A stretch of DNA of 64,000 nucleotides from Streptomyces griseoincarnatus (GTDB lineage: Bacteria > Actinomycetota > Actinomycetes > Streptomycetales > Streptomycetaceae). The DNA lies in contig BMTH01000013.1 of assembly GCA_014649575.1 (NCBI GenBank), positions 62,001-126,000 of the forward strand, read 5' to 3'. A program made the translations under genes and the position numbers. Shown here piece by piece: positions 49,081 through 57,231 of the stretch. Every line of letters starts with the position of its first letter. The stretch's first letter is position 1. The notes beneath the pieces were generated by a model. That model did no database searches, was not told the DNA's origin, and saw only the letters and a list, made by a program, of their open reading frames with translations.

Positions 49081-50376
49081 TCAGGCGGGGTCGGCGGCCC
49101 CCGTGGACGCGCTGCCCGCGAGGTCACGGGTGAACGCCTGCCAGCCGCCGGAGGGTTCCTGGCCGACGTCCAGGGTGCGCAGCCGGTCGAGCATCTCGGG
49201 CTTCTGCACGTCGAGCCAGTCGCAGAACTGCCGGAAGGAGACGATCCTCACGTCGTCGCCCTTCTCCTTCGCCCGTGCGATGTGCTTCAGGGCCTTCTCG
49301 ACGGCGTCCATGTAGATGCCGCCGTTCCACTGCTCGAAGTGGTTGCCGACGAAGAAGGGCGCCCGGTTGGTCTCGTATGCCCGCTGAAAGCCGGATATGT
49401 ACGCCTGTGTCGACTGCTTCCGCCAGCCCGGGTAGTTGTGGGCCGGGGCGTTGGTGGAGTTGAGCGACTGGTTGGCGAGCATGTTGTAGTCCATCGAGAG
49501 GACCTCGAAGGAGTGTCCGGGGAAAGGTATCTGCTGGAGCGGAAGGTCCCATATGCCCTTTTTCTTGGAGGGCCAGACCTGGCGTCCGCCGGGCGAGGAG
49601 GCGTCGTAGCGCCAGCCCAGCTCACGGGCGGTGGGCAGCAGCTGGTCCTGCCCCAGCAGACAGGGCGTGCGGCCGCCGACCAGTTCCTTGTCGTAGTCGA
49701 ACGGCAGGGACTCCATGTCGGTCCACCCGGAGTTGGTGCGCCACTCCTTCACGAACGACATGGCCTGTTCGATCTCGTCGCGCCACTGCTTCGGCGTCCA
49801 GGTGCCGACGCTGCCGGAGCCGGCGCAGAAGTGCCCGTTGAAGTGGGTGCCGATCTCGTGGCCCTCGAGCCACGCGCGGCGCAGGTTCTTCAGCGTGTCC
49901 TTGATGTGCGCGTCGGTGAGGTAGCCGATGTCGGAGGCGCCGCGCGGGTTGTTCGGCGGGTCGTAGAGCCGCTTCTTCGACTCGGGCAGCAGATACAGCC
50001 CCGAGAGGAAGAAGGTCATGGAGGCGCCGTGCTCCTTGGCCAGGTCGAGGAAGCGCGGGAAGAGCCCGTTGCCGACCTCGCCGGCGCCGTCCCAGGAGAA
50101 CACCACGAACTGCGGGGGCTTCTGACCCGGCTCCAGCGGGACGGGCCGCTCCGGCTGGTGGGGCTGCTTCCCGGTGAAGGAGGTGGAGCCGTCGCCGATC
50201 GGCCGGACCGTCGCGGTCGGCTTCGGCGAGGCGGAGCGGTCGCCGGACCCCGGGCGGGAACCGCCGGCGGGGGTCGGTCCGTCGGAGCCCGTGTGGCCGC
50301 CGCAGCCGGCCAAGGAGACGGCGGCAGCGGCCCCCGCGCCGAGCCCGAGCATTCCCCTGCGGGAGAGAGCGCGCAT
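49081..50376 (-). CDS. Secreted NodB-like polysaccharide deacetylase lipoprotein
   Basis: The protein has 431 residues with a twin-arginine-like lipoprotein signal (LSRRGMLGLGAGAAAA, SLAGC, Cys25). The mature part has VVFSWDGAGEVGNGL, with the Asp of the first NodB motif, and HEIGTHFNGHFC, with the metal-binding HxxxH. This is the carbohydrate esterase 4-type fold, but later motifs are diverged (GTWTPKQWRDEIEQAMSFV, FFVGNHFEQWNG). Substrate unknown; a cell-wall glycan is plausible. It is 78 bp from the resA-like gene on the same strand. Confidence 0.82.
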   Translation of the reverse strand: MRALSRRGMLGLGAGAAAAVSLAGCGGHTGSDGPTPAGGSRPGSGDRSASPKPTATVRPIGDGSTSFTGKQPHQPERPVPLEPGQKPPQFVVFSWDGAGEVGNGLFPRFLDLAKEHGASMTFFLSGLYLLPESKKRLYDPPNNPRGASDIGYLTDAHIKDTLKNLRRAWLEGHEIGTHFNGHFCAGSGSVGTWTPKQWRDEIEQAMSFVKEWRTNSGWTDMESLPFDYDKELVGGRTPCLLGQDQLLPTARELGWRYDASSPGGRQVWPSKKKGIWDLPLQQIPFPGHSFEVLSMDYNMLANQSLNSTNAPAHNYPGWRKQSTQAYISGFQRAYETNRAPFFVGNHFEQWNGGIYMDAVEKALKHIARAKEKGDDVRIVSFRQFCDWLDVQKPEMLDRLRTLDVGQEPSGGWQAFTRDLAGSASTGAADPA

Positions 50377-50476
50377 GGCGACCCCCTTTCGTCATGTCCC
50401 TGAGTGGTCACCCATTCAGAGGACTTGACGAAGGGGGAGGTTCCCGTCGGATGCGGAGGTTTCGCAACGAAACCCC

Positions 50477-50500
50477 GTGAGGGCGGCGCACCGCCCTCAC
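50477..50500 (-). terminator. Terminator of phosphatase gene
   Basis: GTGAGGGCGG (50477-50486) pairs perfectly with CCGCCCTCAC (50491-50500), loop CGCA. It lies 8 bp downstream of the minus-strand stop at 50508. Confidence 0.8.
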
Positions 50501-50507
50501 ACGGGTG

Positions 50508-51200
50508 TCACGCGCCGTAGGCCTTGCCGGCGCCCTTCGCCGGCTTGGCTCCCGCCCGCAGATGCGCGGGCACCAGGTCGAGGGCGGGCTCGCTGTAGCC
50601 CACGGAGACGATCTTGTCGCCGCGGTAGGTGAACGTGGTCAGCGACGCCAGGGTGCACTGGCGGCGGCGCGGGTCGTGCCACAGCCTGCGCTTCTCCACG
50701 TAGGACCGCACGATCCAGATCGGCAGCTGGTGGCTGACCAGCACCGCCTCGTGGCCGCGCGCCGCGTCCTTCGCCGCCTCCAGCGCGCCCGTCATGCGCA
50801 CCACCTGGTCGATGTACGGCTCGCCCCAGGACGGCTTGAACGGGTTGACGACGTGCTTCCAGTTGGCCGGGCGGCGCAGCGCGCCGTCGCCGATGCCGAA
50901 GGTCTTGCCCTGGAAGACGTTCTCCGCCTCGATCAGCCGCCGGTCGGCGGCGATGTCCAGGCCGTGCGCCTTGGCGATGGGCTCGGCGGTCTCCTGCGCC
51001 CGCTCCAGCGGGGAGGCGCCGACGTGCACGATGTCGCGCGACGCGAGGTGCTCGGCGACCCGGTCGGCCATCCGGCGGCCCAGCTCGGAGAGGTGGTAGC
51101 CGGGGAGGCGGCCGTAGAGGACGCCGTCCGGGTTCTCGACCTCGCCGTGCCGCATCAGATGGACGACGGTGACGTCCTCGGGCTTCTTCTCGGAGCTCAC
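50508..51200 (-). CDS. Histidine phosphatase family protein
   Basis: The protein has 230 residues. The phosphohistidine motif is HLMRHGEVENP (His18). A second His is in VLVSHQLPIWIV, and ASPLERAQETAEP is the typical second Arg-containing block. It removes phosphate from small molecules or proteins; the substrate is unknown. Its start overlaps the hemL stop by 4 nt, so it is co-translated with hemL. The basic, Ala/Gly/Lys-rich tail (AGAKPAKGAGK) is unusual. Confidence 0.9.
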   Translation of the reverse strand: MSSEKKPEDVTVVHLMRHGEVENPDGVLYGRLPGYHLSELGRRMADRVAEHLASRDIVHVGASPLERAQETAEPIAKAHGLDIAADRRLIEAENVFQGKTFGIGDGALRRPANWKHVVNPFKPSWGEPYIDQVVRMTGALEAAKDAARGHEAVLVSHQLPIWIVRSYVEKRRLWHDPRRRQCTLASLTTFTYRGDKIVSVGYSEPALDLVPAHLRAGAKPAKGAGKAYGA

Positions 51201-52513
51201 GCGGTGGCCTCCGCCGCTGCTCGGGCCGCCGCCGGGAGGGCGTCGGCGATGCGCTGGACGGCCCGCTCGTCGTGGGCCGTGGACACGAACCAGGACTCGA
51301 AGGACGACGGCGGCAGGTAGACGCCGTTCGCCAGCAGCGAGTGGAAGAACGCGGTGAAGCGGAACGACTCCTGCTTCTTGGCGTCCTCGTAGTCGCGGAC
51401 CGGGTTCTCCGTGAAGAACACGGAGAACATGTTGGAGGCGTTCTGCAGGGTGTGCGCGACGCCCTCCTTGGTCAGCGCCTCGGTGACGAGCGACCGGATC
51501 CGCGCGGAGACCGCGTCCACCTTCTCGTACGCGGCGTCGTCGAGCAGCCGCAGCTGGGCGAGCCCGGCGGCCGTGGCGACCGGGTTACCGGAAAGGGTGC
51601 CCGCCTGGTAGACGGGGCCGGCCGGGGCGAGGTGCGCCATGACGTCGGCGCGCCCGCCGAACGCGGCGGCCGGGAAGCCGCCGCCCATCACCTTGCCGAA
51701 GGTCATCAGGTCGGGGCGCACGCCGTCGACGCCGTACCAGCCGGCGCGGCTGGTACGGAAGCCGGTCATGACCTCGTCGGAGATGTACAGCGCGCCGTTC
51801 GCGGCGCAGGCGTCCTTGAGGCCCTGGTTGAAGCCGGGCAGCGGCGGGACGACGCCCATGTTGCCCGGGGACGCCTCCGTGATCACGCAGGCGATCTCGC
51901 CCGGGTGCGCGGCGAACGCGGCGTGCACGGCGTCCAGGTCGTTGTACGGCAGCACGATGGTGTCGCCGGCCTGCGCGCCCGTCACACCGGGGGTGTCCGG
52001 CAGCGCGAACGTCGCCACTCCGGAGCCGGCGGAGGCGAGCAGCGCGTCCACGTGGCCGTGGTAGCAGCCGGCGAACTTGATCACCTTGCTGCGCTGCGTG
52101 AAGCCGCGGGCGAGACGGATCGCCGACATGGTGGCCTCGGTGCCGCTGGACACCAGCCGTACCTGCTCCAGCGGCTCGATCCGGGCGACCATCTCCTCGG
52201 CGAGCGCGACCTCGCCCTCACCGGGCGTGCCGAAGGAGGTGCCGCGCGCGACGGCCTCCTGGACGGCGGCGATCACCTCGGGGTGTGCGTGCCCGAGGAT
52301 CATCGGACCCCATGAGCACACCAGGTCGACGTACTCCCGCCCGTCGGAGTCGGTCAGGTACGGCCCGGAGCCGGAGACCATGAACCGGGGCGTGCCGCCG
52401 ACGGCGCGGAAGGCACGCACCGGTGAGTTCACACCACCGGGCGTGACGGCCGCGGCACGATCGAACAGCGCCTGCGAGGCTGGGGCTTCGTACGAATATG
52501 GCAGTTCGCTCAT
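51197..52513 (-). CDS. hemL: Glutamate-1-semialdehyde 2,1-aminomutase, haem biosynthesis
   Basis: The protein has 438 residues from ATG 52513. It converts glutamate-1-semialdehyde to 5-aminolaevulinate. PLP binds Lys274 in TFGKVMGGGFP; SSGTEATMSA, AGCYHGHVDALL and YISDEVMTGFR are family blocks. The upstream in-frame extension is unlikely coding. The gene lies beside cytochrome c maturation genes, consistent with haem supply. Its stop is overlapped by the phosphatase gene. Confidence 0.96.
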   Translation of the reverse strand: MSELPYSYEAPASQALFDRAAAVTPGGVNSPVRAFRAVGGTPRFMVSGSGPYLTDSDGREYVDLVCSWGPMILGHAHPEVIAAVQEAVARGTSFGTPGEGEVALAEEMVARIEPLEQVRLVSSGTEATMSAIRLARGFTQRSKVIKFAGCYHGHVDALLASAGSGVATFALPDTPGVTGAQAGDTIVLPYNDLDAVHAAFAAHPGEIACVITEASPGNMGVVPPLPGFNQGLKDACAANGALYISDEVMTGFRTSRAGWYGVDGVRPDLMTFGKVMGGGFPAAAFGGRADVMAHLAPAGPVYQAGTLSGNPVATAAGLAQLRLLDDAAYEKVDAVSARIRSLVTEALTKEGVAHTLQNASNMFSVFFTENPVRDYEDAKKQESFRFTAFFHSLLANGVYLPPSSFESWFVSTAHDERAVQRIADALPAAARAAAEATA

Positions 52514-53011
52514 GACCTGCGACTTCTCCGACCTTTTCCGACGTCCCGGGTATCTCGCCGGGCTGCGGCTGCTGTGACTCGTTTCAGGGTAGGCCAGGGG
52601 CCCGCGGCGGCGTCCGCACCCCGACGACCTGCCGATCCGGGCCCCGGACCCGCCGTGATCTGCGAAACTGACCCCTGGTGCACACAGCTCGCACGGCACG
52701 GGCGGCCGGGCCCCGCGACAATCTCGCGGACGGATGGTTCACCGCACGTTTCGGCGGGCGGCCGTGGGGGAGGTCACTGTCACGATGATCGGGTTGCGCG
52801 GCGGGGGCCACGCGTCCTAGAAAAGCAGTCGGGTGGAGATATGCATCGCGGTGGCGGACTGGGCGAGGGGACCGACGACCTGGGTCCTCGACGTGCCCGG
52901 CGGGGAAGGCACCGACGCGAAGCGGAGGAAGCGGATCAGACGCGTCGTGCGCACGACGAGCCGGAGCGGATCGGCCCACTGAGCGGGGCGGGGAGCAGGA
53001 ATGGTGGTCGG
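52514..53011. other. Upstream region of hemL and the conserved hypothetical gene
   Basis: This 498-bp divergent spacer has no frame I can support as a gene. A plus-strand frame from about 52574 reads into the hypothetical gene but starts poorly and has no ribosome site. The promoters of hemL and of the plus-strand gene must be here. Confidence 0.4.
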
Positions 53012-53017
53012 GTGGGG

Positions 53018-53449
53018 GTGACGTACAAGTACTTCGGAGCGCCGGACGGCGCCACCGCGGCCCGCGTCCCGATCTCCATGCGCCCCGAGGAGCTCGGCGG
53101 GGACGAGCTGGGCATGGGCGGCATGTTCACCAAGATCAAGCCGGAGACCATGGCCGCGATGGTGCTCACGGGCATCGAGGGCGTCCCCCTGCACAAGGTG
53201 CCGCCGCTCGAGCTGGTCGTCCTGCACCCGGACTACGCGGTCGTGAAGCTGCCCATGACGGTGGTGGACCCGCTGAGGGACATAGGCGAGGAAGCGGTCG
53301 GCGCGGCGGCCTTCATCTGGTCGACGGTCCCGGACCGCGGCGGCCCGCGCGACGCGTTCAACGTCTACCAACTGCTGCACGAGTGGCAGGACTTCTCGCA
53401 CCGGCTGCACGACGCGGGGCATCAGGCGTACTGCCTTGTGTGGCCCTGA
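53018..53449 (+). CDS. Conserved hypothetical protein
   Basis: The protein has about 143 residues from GTG 53018; GTG 53012 is an alternative. It reads YKYFGAPDGATAARVPISMR, then LGMGGMFTKIKPETMAAMVL, PLELVVLHPDYAVVKLPMTV and a C-terminal WQDFSHRLHDAGHQAYCLVW. It is soluble with no signal peptide. I recognise the pattern as common in Streptomyces but cannot assign a function. It is divergent from hemL with 504 bp between the two starts, most of it non-coding. Confidence 0.6.
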   Translation: MTYKYFGAPDGATAARVPISMRPEELGGDELGMGGMFTKIKPETMAAMVLTGIEGVPLHKVPPLELVVLHPDYAVVKLPMTVVDPLRDIGEEAVGAAAFIWSTVPDRGGPRDAFNVYQLLHEWQDFSHRLHDAGHQAYCLVWP

Positions 53450-53469
53450 TCTGGGGTTTCGTGAGGGGC

Positions 53470-53497
53470 GGGCGGGGTCTTCGGGCCTCGCCCTTTT
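53470..53497 (+). terminator. Terminator of the conserved hypothetical gene
   Basis: GGGCGGGGT (53470-53478) pairs with GCCTCGCCC (53485-53493) over a six-base loop, followed by TTTT. It is 21 bp after the stop codon. Confidence 0.75.
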
Positions 53498-53679
53498 ACT
53501 TGCCGCCCAAGTCGGCCGGCGCGCCGTTTCCGGGGCCGCCTGACATCAGTGCCTTGGCGTAAGCGAAGACACGGCAGTGGGCTCACGGCAGGGCCCGGCC
53601 CCGGAATCGCCGTCTGGGTTGTCTATCGTCTTCCGGTGCGAACAATCGTGGTGCCCGTCCGCGGAGCGGAGGGCCTGTT

Positions 53680-55023
53680 GTGGTGACGCGCCGGTGGCCG
53701 CGTCTCAAGCATCCGGCGCAGGTGGTCGTGGCAGGCTTCGCCACGGCTGTCGCGGTCGGTACCGGTCTGCTGATGCTGCCGGTCGCCAAGGCAGGACCCG
53801 GCGGCGCGGGCGTGGTGGACGCGTTGTTCACCTCCACGTCCGCGGTGTGTGTGACCGGTCTGATCGTGGTCGACACCCCCGGCTACTGGAGCGGATTCGG
53901 GCAGGCGGTGATCCTGGCGCTCATCCAGGTGGGCGGCTTCGGCATCATGACCTTCGCCTCCCTGCTGGTGCTGCTGGTCTCCCACCGCTTCGGCCTGAAA
54001 GCACGCCTGACGGCCGCCGCGGAGACCAAGACCCTGGGGCTCGGTGACGTCCGCTCGGTCGTGACCGGTGTGGTCAAGGTGAGCCTGCTGCTGGAGGCCG
54101 TCACGGCCCTGGTGCTGACCCTGCGGTTCGCCACCGCGTACGACGAGCCGTGGCCGCGGGCGGTGTGGCTGGGCGTCTTCCACGCCGTCTCGGCCTTCAA
54201 CAACGCCGGATTCGCCCTGTACTCCGACAGTCTCATCGGCTTCGCCACCGACCCCTGGATCTGCCTGCCCGTCGCGCTGGCGGTCATCGCCGGCGGACTG
54301 GGCTTCCCGGTGCTGTTCGAGCTCCGCCGCCGCTGGAGGCGGCCGGGGTCCTGGTCCCTGCACACCAAGATCGTGATGTGGGCCTCCGGGATCTTCCTGG
54401 TCGGCGGCAGCGCCTTCGTCACCGTGATCGAATGGTCCAACCCGGCCACCCTGGGCCCCATGGACGCTCCCGGGAAGCTGCTGGCCGGGTTCTTCCAGGG
54501 GGTCATGCCGCGCACCGCCGGGTTCAACAGCGTCGACACCTCCCAGATGAATCCGGCCAGCTGGCTGGGCACCGACGTGCTGATGTTCGTCGGCGGAGCC
54601 AGCGCCGGCACCGCCGGCGGCATCAAGGTCACCACCTTCGCCGTACTGTTCTTCGTCATATACGCCGAGATCCGTGGCGAGGGCGCGGTCAACATCTTCC
54701 ACCGCCGCCTGCACGGTGACCTCCAGCGCCAGGCGCTGACCGTCGTGCTGCTGTCCGTGGCCGCCGTGGCCGTCTCCACGCTGGCCTTCGTGGTCTTCAC
54801 CGACCACAGCCTGGACCAGTCACTGTTCGAGACCACCTCCGCGTTCGCCACCGTCGGCCTGTCCACCGGCATCACCGCCGGCCTGCATCCCGGCCTGCAA
54901 CTGCTGCTGGTCGCGCTGATGTTCATCGGCCGGCTCGGCCCCATCACCGTCGCGTCCGCGCTCGCCCTGCGTGCCCGCGTCCGCCTGTACGACCTTCCCG
55001 AGGAGCGACCCGTCATTGGCTAG
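53680..55023 (+). CDS. Potassium uptake channel subunit KtrB/TrkH-type
   Basis: The protein has 447 residues. It forms the K+-translocating pore with four MPM repeats. The selectivity-filter loops are TSTSAVCVTGLIV (about 51-63), SAFNNAGFALY (about 174-184), PRTAGFNSVDT (about 284-294) and SAFATVGLSTGI (about 390-401), each with its Gly. GTG start. The stop overlaps the start of the regulatory subunit gene. Confidence 0.93.
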   Translation: MVTRRWPRLKHPAQVVVAGFATAVAVGTGLLMLPVAKAGPGGAGVVDALFTSTSAVCVTGLIVVDTPGYWSGFGQAVILALIQVGGFGIMTFASLLVLLVSHRFGLKARLTAAAETKTLGLGDVRSVVTGVVKVSLLLEAVTALVLTLRFATAYDEPWPRAVWLGVFHAVSAFNNAGFALYSDSLIGFATDPWICLPVALAVIAGGLGFPVLFELRRRWRRPGSWSLHTKIVMWASGIFLVGGSAFVTVIEWSNPATLGPMDAPGKLLAGFFQGVMPRTAGFNSVDTSQMNPASWLGTDVLMFVGGASAGTAGGIKVTTFAVLFFVIYAEIRGEGAVNIFHRRLHGDLQRQALTVVLLSVAAVAVSTLAFVVFTDHSLDQSLFETTSAFATVGLSTGITAGLHPGLQLLLVALMFIGRLGPITVASALALRARVRLYDLPEERPVIG

Positions 55024-55705
55024 GAAACCCAGCCCCAAGAAACGGCGCGGCGGCACGGAGGGCTCCGTCGTCGTGATCGGCCTGGGCCGCTTCGGCCGCG
55101 CCCTGGCCCTGGAACTCGCCGACGAGGACACCGAAGTCCTCGGCATCGACGAGAACACCGAAGTCGTCCAGGCCCTCTCCGGCTCCCTCACCCACGTGGT
55201 GCGGGCCGACTCCACCAAGGAGGACGCGCTCCGCCAGCTCGGCGTCCACGAGTTCGACCGCGCCGTCGTCGCCATCGGCAGCGACCTGGAGGCCAGCATC
55301 CTCACCGCCTCGCTGCTGATCTCCTTCGGCATCGACAACGTCTGGGCCAAGGCCATCAGCGAAGCCCACGGCCGCATCCTCACCCAGCTCGGCGTCCACC
55401 ACGTCGTCTACCCCGAGCACGACATGGGCCAGCGCGTCGCCCACCTCGTACGGGGCCGCATGCTCGACTACATCGAGTTCGAGGACGACTTCGCCATGGT
55501 CAAGACCAAGCCGCCGGCCGACATCATCGGCCTCCCTCTGTCCAACAGCGCCGTCCGCACCCGTTACGGCATCACCGTCGTCGCCATCAAACGTCCCGGC
55601 GAAGGCTTCACCTACGCCACCGCCGACACCGTCGTGGAAGCGGACGACACCGTCATCGTCGCCGGACGCACGCGAGCGACCGAGCGCTTCAGTGAGCTCC
55701 AGTAG
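55016..55705 (+). CDS. Regulatory RCK subunit of K+ uptake (KtrA/TrkA-type)
   Basis: The protein has 229 residues from TTG 55016, which overlaps the ktrB-like stop and has AGGAG upstream. The Rossmann motif is VVVIGLGRFGRALALELAD and the acidic end of strand two VLGIDEN. The C-terminal RCK_C domain (IIGLPLSNSAVRTRYGITVV, YATADTVVEADDTVIVAGRT) usually binds ATP/ADP or c-di-AMP. It gates the pore subunit on the cytoplasmic face. The upstream in-frame start would run inside the channel gene and is rejected. Confidence 0.92.
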   Translation: MARKPSPKKRRGGTEGSVVVIGLGRFGRALALELADEDTEVLGIDENTEVVQALSGSLTHVVRADSTKEDALRQLGVHEFDRAVVAIGSDLEASILTASLLISFGIDNVWAKAISEAHGRILTQLGVHHVVYPEHDMGQRVAHLVRGRMLDYIEFEDDFAMVKTKPPADIIGLPLSNSAVRTRYGITVVAIKRPGEGFTYATADTVVEADDTVIVAGRTRATERFSELQ

Positions 55706-55910
55706 GACCGGCCGGCGCCGGTCGACGGCCGGCCGATCCTCCCGGCGGTCGCTCAGGTTCGCAGACCCCCCTCCGCACGTCGCGCTGCGTGGAGGGCAGC
55801 GCGCGCGGTCGCGGAACGGCCGGGGCAGCAGCGGTACTGCCTGGTGCGGCCGTGACCTCGACGGGTCGACGTGGTGGGGCGGGTTCTCCGAACCAGCCCC
55901 ATCTTCGTGT

Positions 55911-56882
55911 TCAGCCGTACCGCGTGAACAGGGCGTCCAGGTAGTCCTCCAGGCGGCCGACGAGGGCCTCCGGGGTCAGGTCCGCGCGGCCGAGGTCACG
56001 CCAGGGGACCGCGACCTTCTCCGCGTCGCCGTAGCCCAGGGTGTCCAGGAGGCGCCAGTAGAGGTGGGTGGGGGCGTCCGGGGCGAGGGTGCCGCCGGCG
56101 GTGGTGTAGCGGTCGCCGAAGTCCATGCCGGCCTGGGCGCCGTGCAGCAGGGCGAGAGCGGTCGAGCAGTGCGCCACGTCCAGGTCGGCCGGACCCCAGG
56201 AGGTCTCCACCCAGTCGACGACACCGCTGATGCGCGGGGCGTCGTCGGGGCCGGTGAAGAGGACGTTGCCCGGGTGGAAGTCCCGGTGCAGGAAGCGGCC
56301 CTCGTAAGGCGGCGGTTCGCGGCGGATGACGTCGGCGGCCCGGCGCCACAGCTCGGGGCGACGGGTGGCCGCGGGCGGTGTCACCCGGTCCGGGGAGGCC
56401 CATGCCTGGTAGACGCGCGGGCGCTGGGGCGCGGGCACGGGCAGGCGGTGGATGCGGACGAGGAGGCGGGCCAGCTCGTCGGCCCGGGTGTCCGCGTTCT
56501 CGTCGTGCAGGCGGACGGTTCCCGGGAGCCGGGTCATCAGCAGGGACGGGTGGTCGCAGTGCCGGGCGGTCGCGTCCACCGCGACGAGCGTGGCCGCCGG
56601 GACGTCAGTCGGGGCGAGCAGGCGCAGGATCTCCGCCTCGCGGGTCAGCAGGCCCTCGGCGTGCCGCACGAAGAACGGCTTGACGAAGGAACGCAGCACG
56701 AGGGAACGGGCGCCGTCCGGGCCGGTGACGTCCAGGCGGCGCATCCGGGAGGTCCAGCCGCCGCGCAGCCGGTCCACGCGCTCGATGCGCTCCCCGGCGG
56801 ACAGGGTCTGCTCCACCCAGGCGCGGGTGGAGGCCCAGGAGTGGCCGGTGTCTTCGGTCGCGTCCTCGGTGATGGCCCCCAT
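55911..56882 (-). CDS. Phosphotransferase/kinase, APH family
   Basis: The protein has 323 residues from ATG 56882, but ATG 56894 or 56933 cannot be excluded. The catalytic block is GRFLHRDFHPGNVLF and the metal-binding VVDWVETSWGPADLDVAHC follows. This is the aminoglycoside/choline kinase fold; the substrate is unknown, and a role in resistance cannot be assumed. An aromatic-rich lid (WRLLDTLGYGDAEKVA) follows. It is 205 bp from the K+ uptake pair, convergent. Confidence 0.85.
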   Translation of the reverse strand: MGAITEDATEDTGHSWASTRAWVEQTLSAGERIERVDRLRGGWTSRMRRLDVTGPDGARSLVLRSFVKPFFVRHAEGLLTREAEILRLLAPTDVPAATLVAVDATARHCDHPSLLMTRLPGTVRLHDENADTRADELARLLVRIHRLPVPAPQRPRVYQAWASPDRVTPPAATRRPELWRRAADVIRREPPPYEGRFLHRDFHPGNVLFTGPDDAPRISGVVDWVETSWGPADLDVAHCSTALALLHGAQAGMDFGDRYTTAGGTLAPDAPTHLYWRLLDTLGYGDAEKVAVPWRDLGRADLTPEALVGRLEDYLDALFTRYG

Positions 56883-57231
56883 GCCGAGCAGCATAGGGAC
56901 GCGGGGTGACGGTCGGCCGGGGAAACGGATCACGCGGTCGTTCGGCTCGTCCGGCTCGCGAGGGGGAGACGGCGCTGCCTGACGCCGGTACCGCGGTCGG
57001 CCCGGGGGGCGTGGTCGGCCCGGGGGGCGTGGTCGGTCGGGGGGCGTGATCGGCCCGGAGGGGGCGTGGTCGGTCCGGGGGGCGTAGTCGGTCGGGGGGC
57101 GTGGTTGGTCGGGGGGCGTGGTTGGTCGGGGGGCGTGATCGGCCCGGGGGGCGTGATCGTCCCGGGGGACGCAGTCGGCCCGGAGGACGCGGTCGGCCCG
57201 GAGGACGCGGTCGGCCCGGTGCCGGCAGGCG
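56883..57231. repeat. Intergenic spacer with a 12-unit minisatellite
   Basis: From 56995 to 57208, twelve tandem units of 17-20 bp (consensus GGTCGGCCCGGGGGGCGT) follow each other, with a partial thirteenth at 57209. Eight are 18 bp or 20 bp, four are 17 bp. They lie downstream of the BTAD gene and upstream of the phosphotransferase gene start. The units change frame, so the array is not a coding repeat. Confidence 0.85.

Noticed and set aside
55911..56882. Calling the APH-fold protein an aminoglycoside resistance enzyme
   Set aside because: The fold covers many small-molecule kinases; nothing in the sequence or neighbours points to an antibiotic.
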